Origin: Caldilineaceae bacterium | GTDB lineage: Bacteria; Chloroflexota; Anaerolineae; Caldilineales; Caldilineaceae | DNA length: 64,000 nt | Assembly: GCA_020433455.1 (NCBI GenBank) | Contig: JAGRCP010000037.1 | Span: forward strand, 1 to 64,000 | Direction of reading: 5' to 3' | In this document: positions 1 through 11,466 of the stretch, piece by piece | How the letters are laid out: every line of letters starts with the position of its first letter | Numbering within the stretch: the first letter of the stretch is position 1 | The notes under the pieces: generated by a model | Told to the model about the DNA's origin: nothing | The model's database searches: none | The model's input: only the letters and a program-made list of their open reading frames with translations | Translations under genes and position numbers: made by a program

Positions 1-2092
<2,092 letters not shown>

Positions 2093-2515
2093 AACGATTG
2101 CTTCCTAACGATGCTTCCGGACGTGTCGGGTGCGACGCCTGTGGCGGCAGCCGGCTATCGGTTCCGTCGGCGAACAAAACGGCCCTTCCGGGCAAGACGA
2201 TCATCTGTCGGTGGAGTGAAAGGTCCCCCTGCAAGGGCGCGCTGGCGCGCACAAAGAGCGGTCGCCTGCCATTCTATCGAGCATACGGTGTCGAATCCTT
2301 CGATCTCCGCCTCTTTGCAAAGCGGGCGCGCAAAATCAGCCCGTCATTCTACACCATGATGGGTTTGACGCGCCTATGCGACTGGATATGCGATTGGGTA
2401 TGCGACCGGAGCGGTTAGTGAGAAACGCTGGCCTGAAGCGTGATGGGTGAGGAGAGATGCGTGATGACGATGCTGTCCGATCACGGGCCGCTCCTCACTG
2501 ATCACGCCGCATGTT
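2093..2515. other. Gene-free stretch between ftsZ and metH with heptamer repeats
   Basis: No convincing coding frame is present. It holds the metH leader on the minus strand, a short perfect hairpin GCGCGC-TG-GCGCGC at 2237-2250, and at 2438-2472 five consecutive degenerate heptamers of the type GCGTGAT/GGGTGAG/GAGAGAT. Complementary motifs (TCCTCAC, TGATCAC) at 2490-2505 can fold back on the heptamers, so this may end the ftsZ transcript. I looked for SAM, SAH and cobalamin riboswitch cores ahead of metH and did not find one I could defend. Confidence 0.5.
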
Positions 2516-3649
2516 TTACCGTCCGTTGACGCGCGAGCGACGCAGGAAAGTCGGGATGTCCAGCTCTTCCTTGTCGAAGGTGCGCATGCTGTAGTCCGGC
2601 TCGGCCTGGCGCTGCTGGGGGGAAGCGGGTCGCTTGGCCCGTTCGTAACCCTGTGCGCCGAAATCCATGGCTTCCTGGGGCTTGGCCGACTCAAAACCCG
2701 TGGCGATGACGGTCAGGTGCACCTCGTCCTTCATCTCCGGATCGATGACCGCGCCGAAGATGATATTGGCTTCGGGGTGGGTGCTGGCCCGCACGATCTC
2801 CGCGGCTTCGTTGACCTCGTGGAGGCTCAGGTCTTCGCCGCCCTTGATGTTGAAAAGAATCGCCCGCGCGCCCTCAATCGAGACGTCCAGCAGCGCGCTG
2901 TGGATAGCCTGCTCCGCGGCCTGGGTGGCGCCGTTTTCACCCTGCCCCCGCCCGATGGCCATGAGGGCCGCGCCGCCCTCAATCATGACCGAGCGCACAT
3001 CGGCAAAGTCCAGGTTGATCATGCCGGGGATGGTGATCAGCTCGCTGATGCCCTGGATGCCCTGGCGCAGGACATCGTCGGCCAGGCCGAACGCGTCCTT
3101 GAGCCCGACCTTTCGATCCACGATTTGCAGCAGGCGATCGTTGGGAATGGCAATGAGCGTGTCCACATTGTCCGCCAACTGCTGGAGCGAACTTTCGGCC
3201 ACCCGGCGGCGCTGGCTGCCTTCAAAGGTGAAGGGCCGCGTGACGACGCCGATGGTCAGCGCGCCGGCGTCCCGGGCCGCCGCGGCCACGATGGGGGCCG
3301 CGCCTGAGCCGGTGCCGCCGCCCATGCCCGCGGTGACGAAGACCATGTCCGCGCCTTCGACGATTTCTTTGATATCCTCCCGGCTCTCTTCAGCGGCGCG
3401 CTGGCCGATCTCGGGATTGCCGCCTGATCCCAGCCCCTTGGTCAGCTTCTCGCCGATGCGCAGGCGCTGGGGCGCGCTGGAGAGCATGAGGGCCTGCGCA
3501 TCCGTGTTGACGGAGATGAATTCTACGCCCTGGATGCCCTCTTCGATCATGCGGTTGACCGCGTTCTGGCCGCCGCCGCCCACGCCTATCACCTTGATGT
3601 GGGCAAAATTGTCAACGTACTGTGGCTGTGTGTTCTTGCGATTCGTCAT
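2516..3649 (-). CDS. ftsZ: Cell division protein FtsZ
   Basis: Tubulin-like GTPase that polymerises into the cytoplasmic Z ring and recruits the division machinery. The 377-residue product has normal FtsZ length. It shows the N-terminal glycine loop ([15 protein letters not shown]), the tubulin signature [10 protein letters not shown] at about residue 115, the T7 synergy loop [11 protein letters not shown], and a C-terminal docking peptide DIPTFLRR near the end that normally binds FtsA. The linker before that peptide is short and rich in Gln and Arg. The ATG at 3649 has an AAGGAG ribosome site about 9 nt upstream. It is the last gene of the dcw cluster, 223 bp after ftsA; that gap holds heptamer repeats. 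Confidence 0.98.
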   Translation of the reverse strand: MTNRKNTQPQYVDNFAHIKVIGVGGGGQNAVNRMIEEGIQGVEFISVNTDAQALMLSSAPQRLRIGEKLTKGLGSGGNPEIGQRAAEESREDIKEIVEGADMVFVTAGMGGGTGSGAAPIVAAAARDAGALTIGVVTRPFTFEGSQRRRVAESSLQQLADNVDTLIAIPNDRLLQIVDRKVGLKDAFGLADDVLRQGIQGISELITIPGMINLDFADVRSVMIEGGAALMAIGRGQGENGATQAAEQAIHSALLDVSIEGARAILFNIKGGEDLSLHEVNEAAEIVRASTHPEANIIFGAVIDPEMKDEVHLTVIATGFESAKPQEAMDFGAQGYERAKRPASPQQRQAEPDYSMRTFDKEELDIPTFLRRSRVNGR

Positions 3650-3815
3650 ACTTCCGGCTCCTTTTGTACTGGGGGGTACGATAACAAAATTTCTTTTATG
3701 ATGAACGATGTATATCGTTGATACTGATGTTGGAGATGAAGGATGAAGAATTAGAAATTAGAAAACGGAAATGATGGCTTGTCGAGACTCTCAGCTCTCA
3801 AGCGCCTCTCATTAT

Positions 3816-3870
3816 TCATTTCTGATTACTCATTTCTAATTTCTCGTTCCTCATTTCTCTTTTCTGATTC
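3816..3870. repeat. Degenerate 7-bp repeat array between ftsA and ftsZ
   Basis: Seven full heptamers in a row and part of an eighth, each of the form T-N-N-T-T-(T/A/C)-C: TCATTTC, TGATTAC, TCATTTC, TAATTTC, TCGTTCC, TCATTTC, TCTTTTC, TGATTC. A second, weaker A-rich run lies at about 3745-3772. It ends just before the ftsA stop codon. See the finding on heptamer repeats. Confidence 0.7.
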
Positions 3871-3872
3871 TT

Positions 3873-5135
3873 CTATCCCGGCAACAGGTTCCGAAACCAG
3901 CGCATCGTCTTGCCCAGCCGCTCGCTGTCCGCGGAAGTGAGCGGGTTGACGGGGAAGCGTTTTTTGACCTCCCGGGCATCCTCCTGCAGGGCCTGGAGCA
4001 ACAGCCCGACGCTTGTTGCGTGGCTGGGCGATTGCAGGCTGCGCGGCAGGGCGATAATCGGGATGTCGGGCAACGGCGCGCCCGATCGCACCGGCATGTT
4101 GAGAATCTGCCGGCCCAAATCGTTGAAGCCGTTGAGCTGACTGGCGCCGCCCGTGAGGACGATCCCGGCCGGTATGCGGTTGAGATAACCGCTCTCCTCC
4201 AGCCGCAGCCCCACCATTTCCAGGATTTCCACGGCCCGGGCTTCCAGCACCTGGCAAACAAACCGGCGGCTGAAGCTGCGTTCCGAACGTTCGCCGAAGA
4301 CCTTGGCCCACACCACCTCGTCATCCGCAACCCGCTCGGGCAGCACGCTTCCGTAGCGTAGCTTCAGATCCTCGGCCGTTTCAAAGGGAGCATGGAGCGC
4401 TACGGCAATGTCGTTGCTCAGATGATGGCCGCCTACGTCCAGAATTTCGGTGTGACAGAGGCCGTCATCCAGAAAGACCGCAATGTCCGTCGTGCCGCCG
4501 CCCATGTCCACCAGGGCCACGCCCGTGCGGCGCTCATCTTTGCGCAGCACGGCCCGGCTGCTGCCCAGCGGCTCCAGCACCAGCCCGTCCACGTTGATGT
4601 CGTGGGTGCGGATGCACTGGACCAGATTGGTTACCGCGGTGCTGCTGCCGGTGATGACGTGGGCGTCCACTTCCAGCCGATAGCCGCTCATGCCTCTGGG
4701 GTTCAGAATCTCTCGCTGGTCGTCCACGGTCCAGCTTCGGGCTACGGTGTGGATGATTTCCTGATGTTCGGGCAGGGCGATGGTGCGGGCCGCCGCCAAT
4801 GCCGTCTGCATATCGGCTTCCGTAACGCCTGTCTGGGGGTCGATGGCGCTGACGCCCCTGCTGTTGGTCGTGGCGATGTGGCTGCCCGCGATGCCGACAT
4901 GGGCGTTGGTCATGATCCGGTCGGCCTGGGCTTCGCACTGCTCCACGGCTTCGCTCACCGCCTCAGTCACCTCGGGTACGTTCACCACGACGCCCCGGCG
5001 GATGCCGCGGCTGAGGGCCTGTCCTTCACCAATAATTTCCAGGGCCGGATTGCCCAGACTATCATGCACAACCGCCGCGGTCAGCGCGCAAATTTTGGTC
5101 GTGCCGATGTCGATGGCGGAGATGAAATCGTTCAC
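3873..5135 (-). CDS. ftsA: Cell division protein FtsA
   Basis: Actin-like ATPase that tethers FtsZ filaments to the membrane and brings in later division proteins. The 420-residue product has the phosphate-1 motif ([15 protein letters not shown]) at the N terminus, the phosphate-2 motif [12 protein letters not shown] at about residue 205, and the adenosine motif ([12 protein letters not shown]) at about residue 330. The end, [15 protein letters not shown], reads as the usual amphipathic membrane-targeting helix. The start is GTG at 5135 with AAGGA upstream. It sits between ftsQ and ftsZ, the usual order. Confidence 0.97.
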   Translation of the reverse strand: MNDFISAIDIGTTKICALTAAVVHDSLGNPALEIIGEGQALSRGIRRGVVVNVPEVTEAVSEAVEQCEAQADRIMTNAHVGIAGSHIATTNSRGVSAIDPQTGVTEADMQTALAAARTIALPEHQEIIHTVARSWTVDDQREILNPRGMSGYRLEVDAHVITGSSTAVTNLVQCIRTHDINVDGLVLEPLGSSRAVLRKDERRTGVALVDMGGGTTDIAVFLDDGLCHTEILDVGGHHLSNDIAVALHAPFETAEDLKLRYGSVLPERVADDEVVWAKVFGERSERSFSRRFVCQVLEARAVEILEMVGLRLEESGYLNRIPAGIVLTGGASQLNGFNDLGRQILNMPVRSGAPLPDIPIIALPRSLQSPSHATSVGLLLQALQEDAREVKKRFPVNPLTSADSERLGKTMRWFRNLLPG

Positions 5136-5179
5136 GCTTACCCGAATCCTTGTTCACAACAGATGGTTACGTCTTACGT

Positions 5180-6118
5180 TTACTGAATAAACGGCCGCTC
5201 CACATAGCGTACGTCGATGACCGTACCTGCCGCTTCGCCGCGGCTGAGCAACTGTTGCCCCGCATCCAAATTCGCCAACTTAGCGTCAATGTCGTGACCG
5301 TCGCCCCAGTAGACGTACGTCTTCCCGTCGGGAAGGGCGAAATTTAGCCCCACGCCTTGGTTGAAGCGCAATTCCTGCAACTGGGGCAGCGCGGCCAGCA
5401 GCGTTAGCGCCGAGTCCAGCACTTCAGGGTCAATGGCCGACTTGCCCGGCGTCTGTGCGTCCCGGTTGACGTCGATGATTTGGGGCAGCGGCTTGCCCTC
5501 GGCATCCGTTCTTTCTTCCCCGCCCGCGGCGTCGGAGCGGCTGCGCATAGTCAGCGCGGTGCCGTCGTCCAGCAGCCAAAGCGTGCCTTCCCGGGTTACC
5601 CACAGGGCTGTAGGCTGGACCTCCTCTACTGTAACGGTCACTTGATTGGGCAGACGGATACGTACGCCGGCGTCGGCGACATAGGGATGGCGCATGATCT
5701 GTTCTCGCACGTCATCCGGTTGCAACCAGAAGATGCTCCAATCCCGGATAGAAAGTTCGGGCGCCAAATCGGCCCGCTCCAGATAGCCGAGATTGACAAA
5801 CTCAATGCTTTCGTCGCTCACAAACCACCGGGCGTCCCAGTGGAGGCGAAAGACGGCCGCCGCTGCCACCGCAAAAAGCAGGAGGCTAAAGAGCTTGCTC
5901 CAGTGCCACCCGCTGCCGGCCAGCTGCCGGACATTGCCGGTCCACGCGCCCGGCGAGAAGGCCGGCCGGCGAATCCGGGGCAGGGCGATGCGCTCTACGC
6001 GTACATTGCCGGGCAGCACGGCTTCCATGCGGCGCATGCGGCGCGCCCGTTGACGCTTGCGCCGCGCCTTGCGATATTTGGCTGTGTCCTGCCGCTTCTC
6101 CGCCGCTTTAGGAGCCAT
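5180..6118 (-). CDS. ftsQ: Cell division protein FtsQ/DivIB
   Basis: Single-pass membrane protein that scaffolds the divisome outside the membrane. The 312-residue product has an unusually long and very basic cytoplasmic N terminus (about 70 residues with runs of Arg and Lys). One transmembrane helix follows at about 76-93 (LFSLLLFAVAAAAVF). The POTRA domain comes next (about 100-170, with VREQIMRHPYVADAGVRIRLPNQV), then the FtsQ beta domain. Sequence alone is diverged, but POTRA architecture and position between ddl and ftsA make the call firm. A spacing of 44 bp to ftsA suggests co-transcription. Confidence 0.9.
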   Translation of the reverse strand: MAPKAAEKRQDTAKYRKARRKRQRARRMRRMEAVLPGNVRVERIALPRIRRPAFSPGAWTGNVRQLAGSGWHWSKLFSLLLFAVAAAAVFRLHWDARWFVSDESIEFVNLGYLERADLAPELSIRDWSIFWLQPDDVREQIMRHPYVADAGVRIRLPNQVTVTVEEVQPTALWVTREGTLWLLDDGTALTMRSRSDAAGGEERTDAEGKPLPQIIDVNRDAQTPGKSAIDPEVLDSALTLLAALPQLQELRFNQGVGLNFALPDGKTYVYWGDGHDIDAKLANLDAGQQLLSRGEAAGTVIDVRYVERPFIQ

Positions 6119-6172
6119 GAAGGGTTCGCAATCTTTTGGGGATAGGCCGCGTCGCGCCCGGGCTATCCTTAC

Positions 6173-7261
6173 CTACCGTACGGTTCGGTTTTCCTGGCGC
6201 TCGCCATGATGCTCCAGCGCCAGATGGAGCAGTCGATCAACCAACTCCGCATAGCTTACGCCGCTGGCTTCCCAGAGCTTGGGATACATGCTGATGCGGG
6301 TGAAGCCGGGCATGGTGTTGATTTCGTTGAGAAAGATCTCGTCTGCTGCATCATCGAGTAAAAAATCCACCCGGGCCAGCCCCGCGCCTTCCACCGTGCG
6401 GAAGGCCAGAAGGGCCATTTCCCGGATGCGCGCCGCCTGTTCTTCACGCAGCGGCGCCGGAATTAACGCCTGACTTTTGTCGTTCAGATATTTGTCAGCG
6501 TAGCTGTAAAATTTATCTCCCGGTACAATTTCGCCCGCCACGCTGGCCACGGGTTCGTCATTACCCAGCACGCTTATCTCGATTTCCCGGGCATTGGGCA
6601 CGGCCGCCTCTACCACCAGCTTGCTGTCATATCGAGCGGCCAGATCCAGCGCATCAGCCAATTCGTTCCGATCATCCGCCCTGCTGATGCCCACGCTGCT
6701 GCCCAGATTGGCGGGCTTGATAAAGAGGGATGTCCCCAACGCTTCTGCCAGTCCGCTCAGCACGGCCTCTCGCTCCCGGCGCCACTGCTTGCGCCGTACA
6801 ACCCGATACTCGGCCTGGGGCAAGCCTGCCTGGGCAAAGAGCATTTTGGCTACCGCTTTGTCCATGGCCACCGCACTGGAAAGAACGCCGCACCCCACGT
6901 AGGGTAGATTGGCCATCTCCAGCAGGCCCTGAATCGTGCCGTCCTCGCCGTAGGGGCCGTGCAGGACGGGGAAGATGACGTCAATCGCAGGCAGAGGCTC
7001 TCCGCTGTCGGCGTTGGGCAGCAGGGCCCAAGCGTCAGATTCCCCATTGCCGTTACTTGCCGTCCTGCCGTCGCTTAACTGGGCCATGGGGTCGCCGTGG
7101 GTAAGCCATTTGCCCCTGGGCGTAATGCCGATGGGCGTCACCGCATGACCCGCCCGACGCAGCGCATCCATGACGTTTGCCGCGCTTTGCAATGAGACTT
7201 CGTGTTCTCCGCTGCGGCCGCCGAACAGCACGCCGACGCGGAGGGAATTGGATGATGACAT
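6173..7261 (-). CDS. ddl: D-alanine--D-alanine ligase
   Basis: ATP-grasp enzyme that joins two D-alanines for the peptidoglycan stem peptide. The 362-residue product opens with the Ddl signature [17 protein letters not shown], has the ATP-grasp core ([16 protein letters not shown], about residue 180) and ends with the metal- and substrate-binding stretch [21 protein letters not shown]. The ATG at 7261 is preceded by AGAGAG. It lies between murB and ftsQ in the dcw cluster. Nothing is missing from the active site that I can see. Confidence 0.96.
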   Translation of the reverse strand: MSSSNSLRVGVLFGGRSGEHEVSLQSAANVMDALRRAGHAVTPIGITPRGKWLTHGDPMAQLSDGRTASNGNGESDAWALLPNADSGEPLPAIDVIFPVLHGPYGEDGTIQGLLEMANLPYVGCGVLSSAVAMDKAVAKMLFAQAGLPQAEYRVVRRKQWRREREAVLSGLAEALGTSLFIKPANLGSSVGISRADDRNELADALDLAARYDSKLVVEAAVPNAREIEISVLGNDEPVASVAGEIVPGDKFYSYADKYLNDKSQALIPAPLREEQAARIREMALLAFRTVEGAGLARVDFLLDDAADEIFLNEINTMPGFTRISMYPKLWEASGVSYAELVDRLLHLALEHHGERQENRTVR

Positions 7262-7291
7262 GAATAGCTCTCTGATCGATTCTTCGTTCTA

Positions 7292-8233
7292 TCAGTCCCA
7301 GTCGCCGGCTAACTGGATTTCCGTTTCCAGCAGGATGCCGCTCTGGCGAGCGACCTGCTCCTGAATGCGCCGGACCAGCTTCAGCACATCGGCGGCGGCG
7401 GCGCTGCCCGCGCCGCCCGGGTTGATGATGAAGTTGGCGTGAACGGAACTTACCTCCACGCCGCCTGCCCGTTCGCCCTTCAACCCCGCCGCTTCGATAA
7501 GCCGGCCGGCAAAATCGCCCGGCGGATTGACAAACGTGCTGCCCAGGCTCGGCTCCACGGGCTGGGTGCGGCGTCGGTGGGCCAGATATGTGCCGGCCCG
7601 GGCGCGGGCTTCTTCTTCATCGCCGCTTGCTAAAGCAAACTCGGCCCACAGCACCACAGGCTTGAAGCCCGCCTGAAGCGGCCGCTTGCGTTTGAGCGAA
7701 CTGTCCCGGTACGCATACGCAAAATCGGCCGACATCATGACAATCGTTTCGCTCTTTTCGTCCAGCACTGCGGCCCGGCGCAGGTTGTCCTTGATCTCGC
7801 CGCCGTGGGCTCCGGCATTGCCCACGACTGCACCGCCTACCGTGCCGGGCACGCTCACCGCCCATTCCAGTCCCGTGAGGCTATGGCGGATGCTGGTGCG
7901 GGCCACGCCCGCCATGGCCGCACCGCTTGCGGCCGTGAGCAGCGCCCTTGTCGCGTCCTGCACCTCAATCGCGACCCTGCGGCTGCGGTTGTAGATCACC
8001 AGCCCCCGCACGCCCCGGTCGCTGATCAGGATGTTGCTGCCGCCGCCGAGGACGAAATAGGGCAGCCTTGCCCCATGACACCAGCGCACCGCGATTGTGA
8101 GCTGCTCCTCGTCCGTCACCGTGACAAAATAATCGGCGGGGCCGCCCACCTTCATGGTGGTCAGCGGGGCCAGCGTTACGCCTTCCCGCACGTCCAGCCC
8201 CGACCGGCTCAGGGAGGAAAAATCGTAAGTCAT
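7292..8233 (-). CDS. murB: UDP-N-acetylenolpyruvoylglucosamine reductase MurB
   Basis: FAD-dependent reductase that makes UDP-N-acetylmuramate. The 313-residue product shows the FAD-binding segments FVLGGGSNILISD and WAVSVPGTVGGAVVGNAGAHGGEI, and the catalytic serine motif PSLGSTFVNP. The proton-relay glutamate lies in the C-terminal LLETEIQL. I prefer the ATG at 8233; a TTG two codons upstream is also open, and neither has a strong ribosome site. It follows murC with a 52-bp gap and precedes ddl. Confidence 0.95.
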   Translation of the reverse strand: MTYDFSSLSRSGLDVREGVTLAPLTTMKVGGPADYFVTVTDEEQLTIAVRWCHGARLPYFVLGGGSNILISDRGVRGLVIYNRSRRVAIEVQDATRALLTAASGAAMAGVARTSIRHSLTGLEWAVSVPGTVGGAVVGNAGAHGGEIKDNLRRAAVLDEKSETIVMMSADFAYAYRDSSLKRKRPLQAGFKPVVLWAEFALASGDEEEARARAGTYLAHRRRTQPVEPSLGSTFVNPPGDFAGRLIEAAGLKGERAGGVEVSSVHANFIINPGGAGSAAAADVLKLVRRIQEQVARQSGILLETEIQLAGDWD

Positions 8234-8280
8234 GCGCAATGAGAATCAGGCAGCGTAACATTGCAACCGCACACGGCAAC

Positions 8281-8315
8281 GTTTCTCATTCCTTGCTTCC
8301 CGTTTCTCGTTCTCC
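8281..8315. repeat. Heptamer repeat run across the murC stop codon
   Basis: Five consecutive 7-mers, GTTTCTC, ATTCCTT, GCTTCCC, GTTTCTC, GTTCTCC. They span the stop codon and the last codons of murC, so the repeat is partly coding. Confidence 0.6.
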
Positions 8316-9740
8316 ACCCAATTCCGCCAATACTTTCTCGCCTATCTTGTACCCGTCGCCTGCGCCCAGGGTAATGACCACATCGCCGGGCCGGAGGTTC
8401 CGGATCAGGTAGGCGGCCGCGGCATCCAATCCGCTGATGTGGCGGATGGCGTCGTGCGAGCTGGCGGCCACCAGCTCGCCCACGCTGACGCGTCCGTCGT
8501 CCTGCTCCCGTGCGGCGTAGATGTCGGTCACGATTACTTCGTCTGCGTGGCGAAAGCTGTCGCCCATGCGGTAGATCATGCGCTCGGTGCGGCTAAAGGT
8601 ATGGGGCTGAAAAACGGCCCATATGCGCCGGGTGGGAAAGCGCTCCCGCGCGGCGGCCAGGGTTACTTCCACCTCGGTAGGATGATGCGCGTAATCATCG
8701 ATCACGGTGACGCCGTTGGCCTCGCCCTTCTGCTCGAAGCGGCGGGCAGTCCCCGTAAACGTGCTTAGGGTTGCCGCGCCCGCGGCCAGGCAGACGCCGC
8801 ACGAGCGTCCCACCAGCAGCGCGGCCATGGCGTTCTGCACGTTATGAATGCCCGGCACCGCCAGATCCAGCGTACCGGAGGGGGCATTCCACCAGATCAG
8901 CTTGGCCCGATAGCCGCCGTCGGGCCGGGTGACCAGATCAGCGGCCCGCAAATCAGCGGCCTCATCCAGGCCGTAGGTCAGACCACAGTAGCTCTGATCA
9001 GGATGCAATTCGTGTATCTCCGCCGCCCCCGGATCGTCCAGGCAGGAAATGAGCAGCCCGCCTTGCTTGATGCCGGCGGTAAATTCCCGGAAGGCCGCAC
9101 GAAAATCGGCCGGCGAAGGATAGCAATCCGGGTGGTCCCATTCCACATTGGTGATCACCGCAATGGCGGGCTGCAGGCCCAGGAACATGCGATCATACTC
9201 GTCGGCTTCCAGCACAAATTCAGGCGCGCTGCCCGCGGCGGCGTTGCCGTAGCCGGGCAGGTCCGTACCGATGATGTAGCCAGCATCAATGCCGTTCTCC
9301 CGCAGCGTTTTTACGGTCATAGCGGTGGTCGTACTCTTACCGTGACTGCCGGCGACGGCAATGAGCGTGCGTTCAGCCAGCAGCGCGGGCAAAAACTCAC
9401 TGCGCTTGACGACGGGCAATCCCCGGCTTTCGGCTGCCCTGCGCTCCTCATTCTGCGCGCTGATGGCGCTGCTGATAAGGACGACGTCCGGCGTGATGGC
9501 GTGCAGATTGGCGGCTTCCTGGCCCACGAATATCCGCGCGCCGCCCTCTGCCAGCCGTTCCGTGCGCCCATTCAGCCGGCGGTCGCTGCCGGAGACGGTT
9601 ATCCCCTGCTCCAGCAGGACGGTGGCGATGGCGCTGAGGCCGGTCCCGCCGATGCCCATGAGGTGCACGTGCAGGGACGGGTCCCCCGCGGCCAGTCGAG
9701 TCTGCCAGAATTTAGTTGGGTCATGCTCTGTATGCGTCAT
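8286..9740 (-). CDS. murC: UDP-N-acetylmuramate--L-alanine ligase MurC
   Basis: ATP-dependent ligase adding L-alanine to UDP-MurNAc. The 484-residue product has the N-terminal UDP-binding loop [12 protein letters not shown], the P-loop [12 protein letters not shown] at about residue 128, and the Mur-ligase middle and C-terminal motifs ([19 protein letters not shown]). The last few codons (encoding GERETGSKE) and the stop lie inside a run of five heptamers at 8281-8315, so the C terminus seems to have absorbed repeat DNA. The ATG at 9740 lacks a clear ribosome site. Confidence 0.96.
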   Translation of the reverse strand: MTHTEHDPTKFWQTRLAAGDPSLHVHLMGIGGTGLSAIATVLLEQGITVSGSDRRLNGRTERLAEGGARIFVGQEAANLHAITPDVVLISSAISAQNEERRAAESRGLPVVKRSEFLPALLAERTLIAVAGSHGKSTTTAMTVKTLRENGIDAGYIIGTDLPGYGNAAAGSAPEFVLEADEYDRMFLGLQPAIAVITNVEWDHPDCYPSPADFRAAFREFTAGIKQGGLLISCLDDPGAAEIHELHPDQSYCGLTYGLDEAADLRAADLVTRPDGGYRAKLIWWNAPSGTLDLAVPGIHNVQNAMAALLVGRSCGVCLAAGAATLSTFTGTARRFEQKGEANGVTVIDDYAHHPTEVEVTLAAARERFPTRRIWAVFQPHTFSRTERMIYRMGDSFRHADEVIVTDIYAAREQDDGRVSVGELVAASSHDAIRHISGLDAAAAYLIRNLRPGDVVITLGAGDGYKIGEKVLAELGGERETGSKE

Positions 9741-9950
9741 AAGCGTAAGCGTAATACGTAAAGATTAAAGGTCGAGTAACGTACCGAACTGACTTGTCAT
9801 GCCTCTCCCAATCTTGGCTCTTTAGGAATTCATGTGGTCGGCATGGCAACCCAACCCGCATAGGTCGGTGCATTCCTGCCCGGCCGATCGCTGAATCGAA
9901 TATGTCGGGCCGGAGGCGCCGACCTACCACATGAGATCCTGTTGAGCCCC

Positions 9951-9971
9951 AATCTTCAATCTTCAATCCTA
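9951..9971. repeat. Three heptamers at the stop codon of the CvpA-like gene
   Basis: AATCTTC, AATCTTC and AATCCTA in tandem. The last unit contains the stop codon (complement of CTA at 9969-9971) of the membrane protein gene at 9969-10505. Confidence 0.55.
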
Positions 9972-10505
9972 CCCCCGCACGCTCAAAATCAGCAGGATAA
10001 TGACCGGCACAATCCAATAGACCGGATTGTCGAACAGATTCGGGGGCAGATATTGCAACATCTTCTGCGCCTCAGTCGTCAGCGGCGACTGAAAGCCGGT
10101 AAGGTTGCGGAACGGGTAGTCGAACCTGTCCAGGTAATACCAAATCGTGCCGGAAATCAGGTACCCGTTGAGCGCGCCGACGGCAATGTCGAGCAGGAAT
10201 TTGCCCGGCTGATCAATCGGCGAGCCGCTGATATAGAGCGTTTTGCCCGCGTATCCGGCAAAAACCATGACGGCAAACAGGCCGGCAAAAATCAAAAAAT
10301 AAAGCCCGTTGCAACTCGTGTCGGTGCACTGTCCGCCATCAACCAGCTTCAATGCCGCCAGGATTCGGCTCTGAAAGAAGGTGAGCAGAAAGAGGGCGCT
10401 TAGAATAATCAGCGTGCTGCCCAGTTCTCGGATATAGCCCCGGGCCAGACCAATCAGCGTGATCATGATGCCGATGGTAAAAAAGATTTGTTCGATGGGA
10501 CCCAT
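9969..10505 (-). CDS. Small membrane protein, CvpA-like
   Basis: The 178-residue product is a predicted integral membrane protein. Helices lie at about 5-22 and 27-47, another pair at about 85-105 and 120-140, and one at the C terminus (IVPVIILLILSVRG). The start, a helix followed by a glycine, LARGYIRELGSTLIIL and then another helix, resembles the colicin V production protein (CvpA) family, but the match is by shape only and I cannot assign a function. It sits inside the dcw cluster between murC and a second protein of the same style, which suggests an envelope role. Confidence 0.6.
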   Translation of the reverse strand: MGPIEQIFFTIGIMITLIGLARGYIRELGSTLIILSALFLLTFFQSRILAALKLVDGGQCTDTSCNGLYFLIFAGLFAVMVFAGYAGKTLYISGSPIDQPGKFLLDIAVGALNGYLISGTIWYYLDRFDYPFRNLTGFQSPLTTEAQKMLQYLPPNLFDNPVYWIVPVIILLILSVRG

Positions 10506-10612
10506 GCGAATCTGCTTTTCTCAGCTGTTTGATGGAAGCGCCAGGCGGTTTATGTATCTCAAGCGCCAAAAAACCGGCCGTAGATTTAGAACGCGCCCTG
10601 CTTGGATTTGTC

Positions 10613-11359
10613 TTATTTGGATTTGCCCGAACCGCCCGACCAGCGATATTTGGGCGAGCCGATCATCCAGTTGACAAAGAGCAAAAACAGGGTTAACAAA
10701 ATCAAAAGCGCCACAGGCCGTACGGGATCGATCAGCGCCCAAAAACGGTTAATCGTTTGCCCGATCAGGAAAGCGCCGTTGCGTAAAAAGGCGTTAATAC
10801 TGACCTCGCCTGTTTCAATGACCTCTGTCGGCGGGCCGGAAACCATATAACCGGGTGAAAAAAGCTGCATAAGACGCGGAAGAAAGATTTGGGTGACAAA
10901 CAGCCCGTTCCCAATGCCCCAGAGTATCGCCCAGCCGTTGTGATTGCTCTTCTTGATCAGGCGGCCGCTCAGCCAGTAGATAAAGAGAACGAGCAATACC
11001 CACAGCAAGAAGAGAAAGCCGTCTCTGGAAGAGGCCGTGACCCAATCGGGCGCATCAAAAGCGGCCTCAAACGCTTCGTCCGTATTGCCGGTCAGGCCGC
11101 CGCCCTCCACAAAAGCGGTGAACATGCTACCCAGGTTGACCAGGGTGACAAAGATCCCGCCTTTTGACTGAAGCACAAGCCAGCCGCCGACTGCCGTAAT
11201 GAAGACGATGAACTCGCGCATTGCGCCGTGTCGCCAGCCCAGAGCGGCGAAAAAGCCCAGGAAGAGCAAAAAGGTGAGCAACCCCGGCAACGTGAATGGC
11301 GCGGTTGTCCATCCATCGATTAAATTGATTCCGCCGCAGCACTGTTGCGTTCCGTACAT
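10613..11359 (-). CDS. Membrane protein, CvpA-like, paralogue of its neighbour
   Basis: A 248-residue membrane protein with about five helices. The opening LPGLLTFLLFLGFFAALGWRHGAMREFIVFITAV has the CvpA-type pattern of a helix, a short Gly/Arg turn and a second helix, as in the gene at 9969-10505. A loop of about 50 residues follows before the later helices (FLLWVLLVLFIYWLSG, ILLTLFLLFVNWMIG). The ATG at 11359 has AGGTGA 8 nt upstream. It lies between murG and the other CvpA-like gene, 107 bp apart. Function unknown; co-location with lipid II synthesis genes is the only functional hint. Confidence 0.6.
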   Translation of the reverse strand: MYGTQQCCGGINLIDGWTTAPFTLPGLLTFLLFLGFFAALGWRHGAMREFIVFITAVGGWLVLQSKGGIFVTLVNLGSMFTAFVEGGGLTGNTDEAFEAAFDAPDWVTASSRDGFLFLLWVLLVLFIYWLSGRLIKKSNHNGWAILWGIGNGLFVTQIFLPRLMQLFSPGYMVSGPPTEVIETGEVSINAFLRNGAFLIGQTINRFWALIDPVRPVALLILLTLFLLFVNWMIGSPKYRWSGGSGKSK

Positions 11360-11466
11360 GATTTATTTCACCTCTGTTACACGGTGGCGTAAATGCCACG
11401 GTGAAAATCAGGGCCTTCTGCCTCCGGCAGGAACCATTGGCTTATTGCCGCCGGAACTGACGCTGT

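Noticed and set aside
2093-2300. Possible SAM, SAH or cobalamin riboswitch in the metH leader
   Set aside because: Stretches such as CTGCCGCCAC are faintly B12-riboswitch-like, but the B12 box and the other conserved cores are missing, and no SAM or SAH core is seen.
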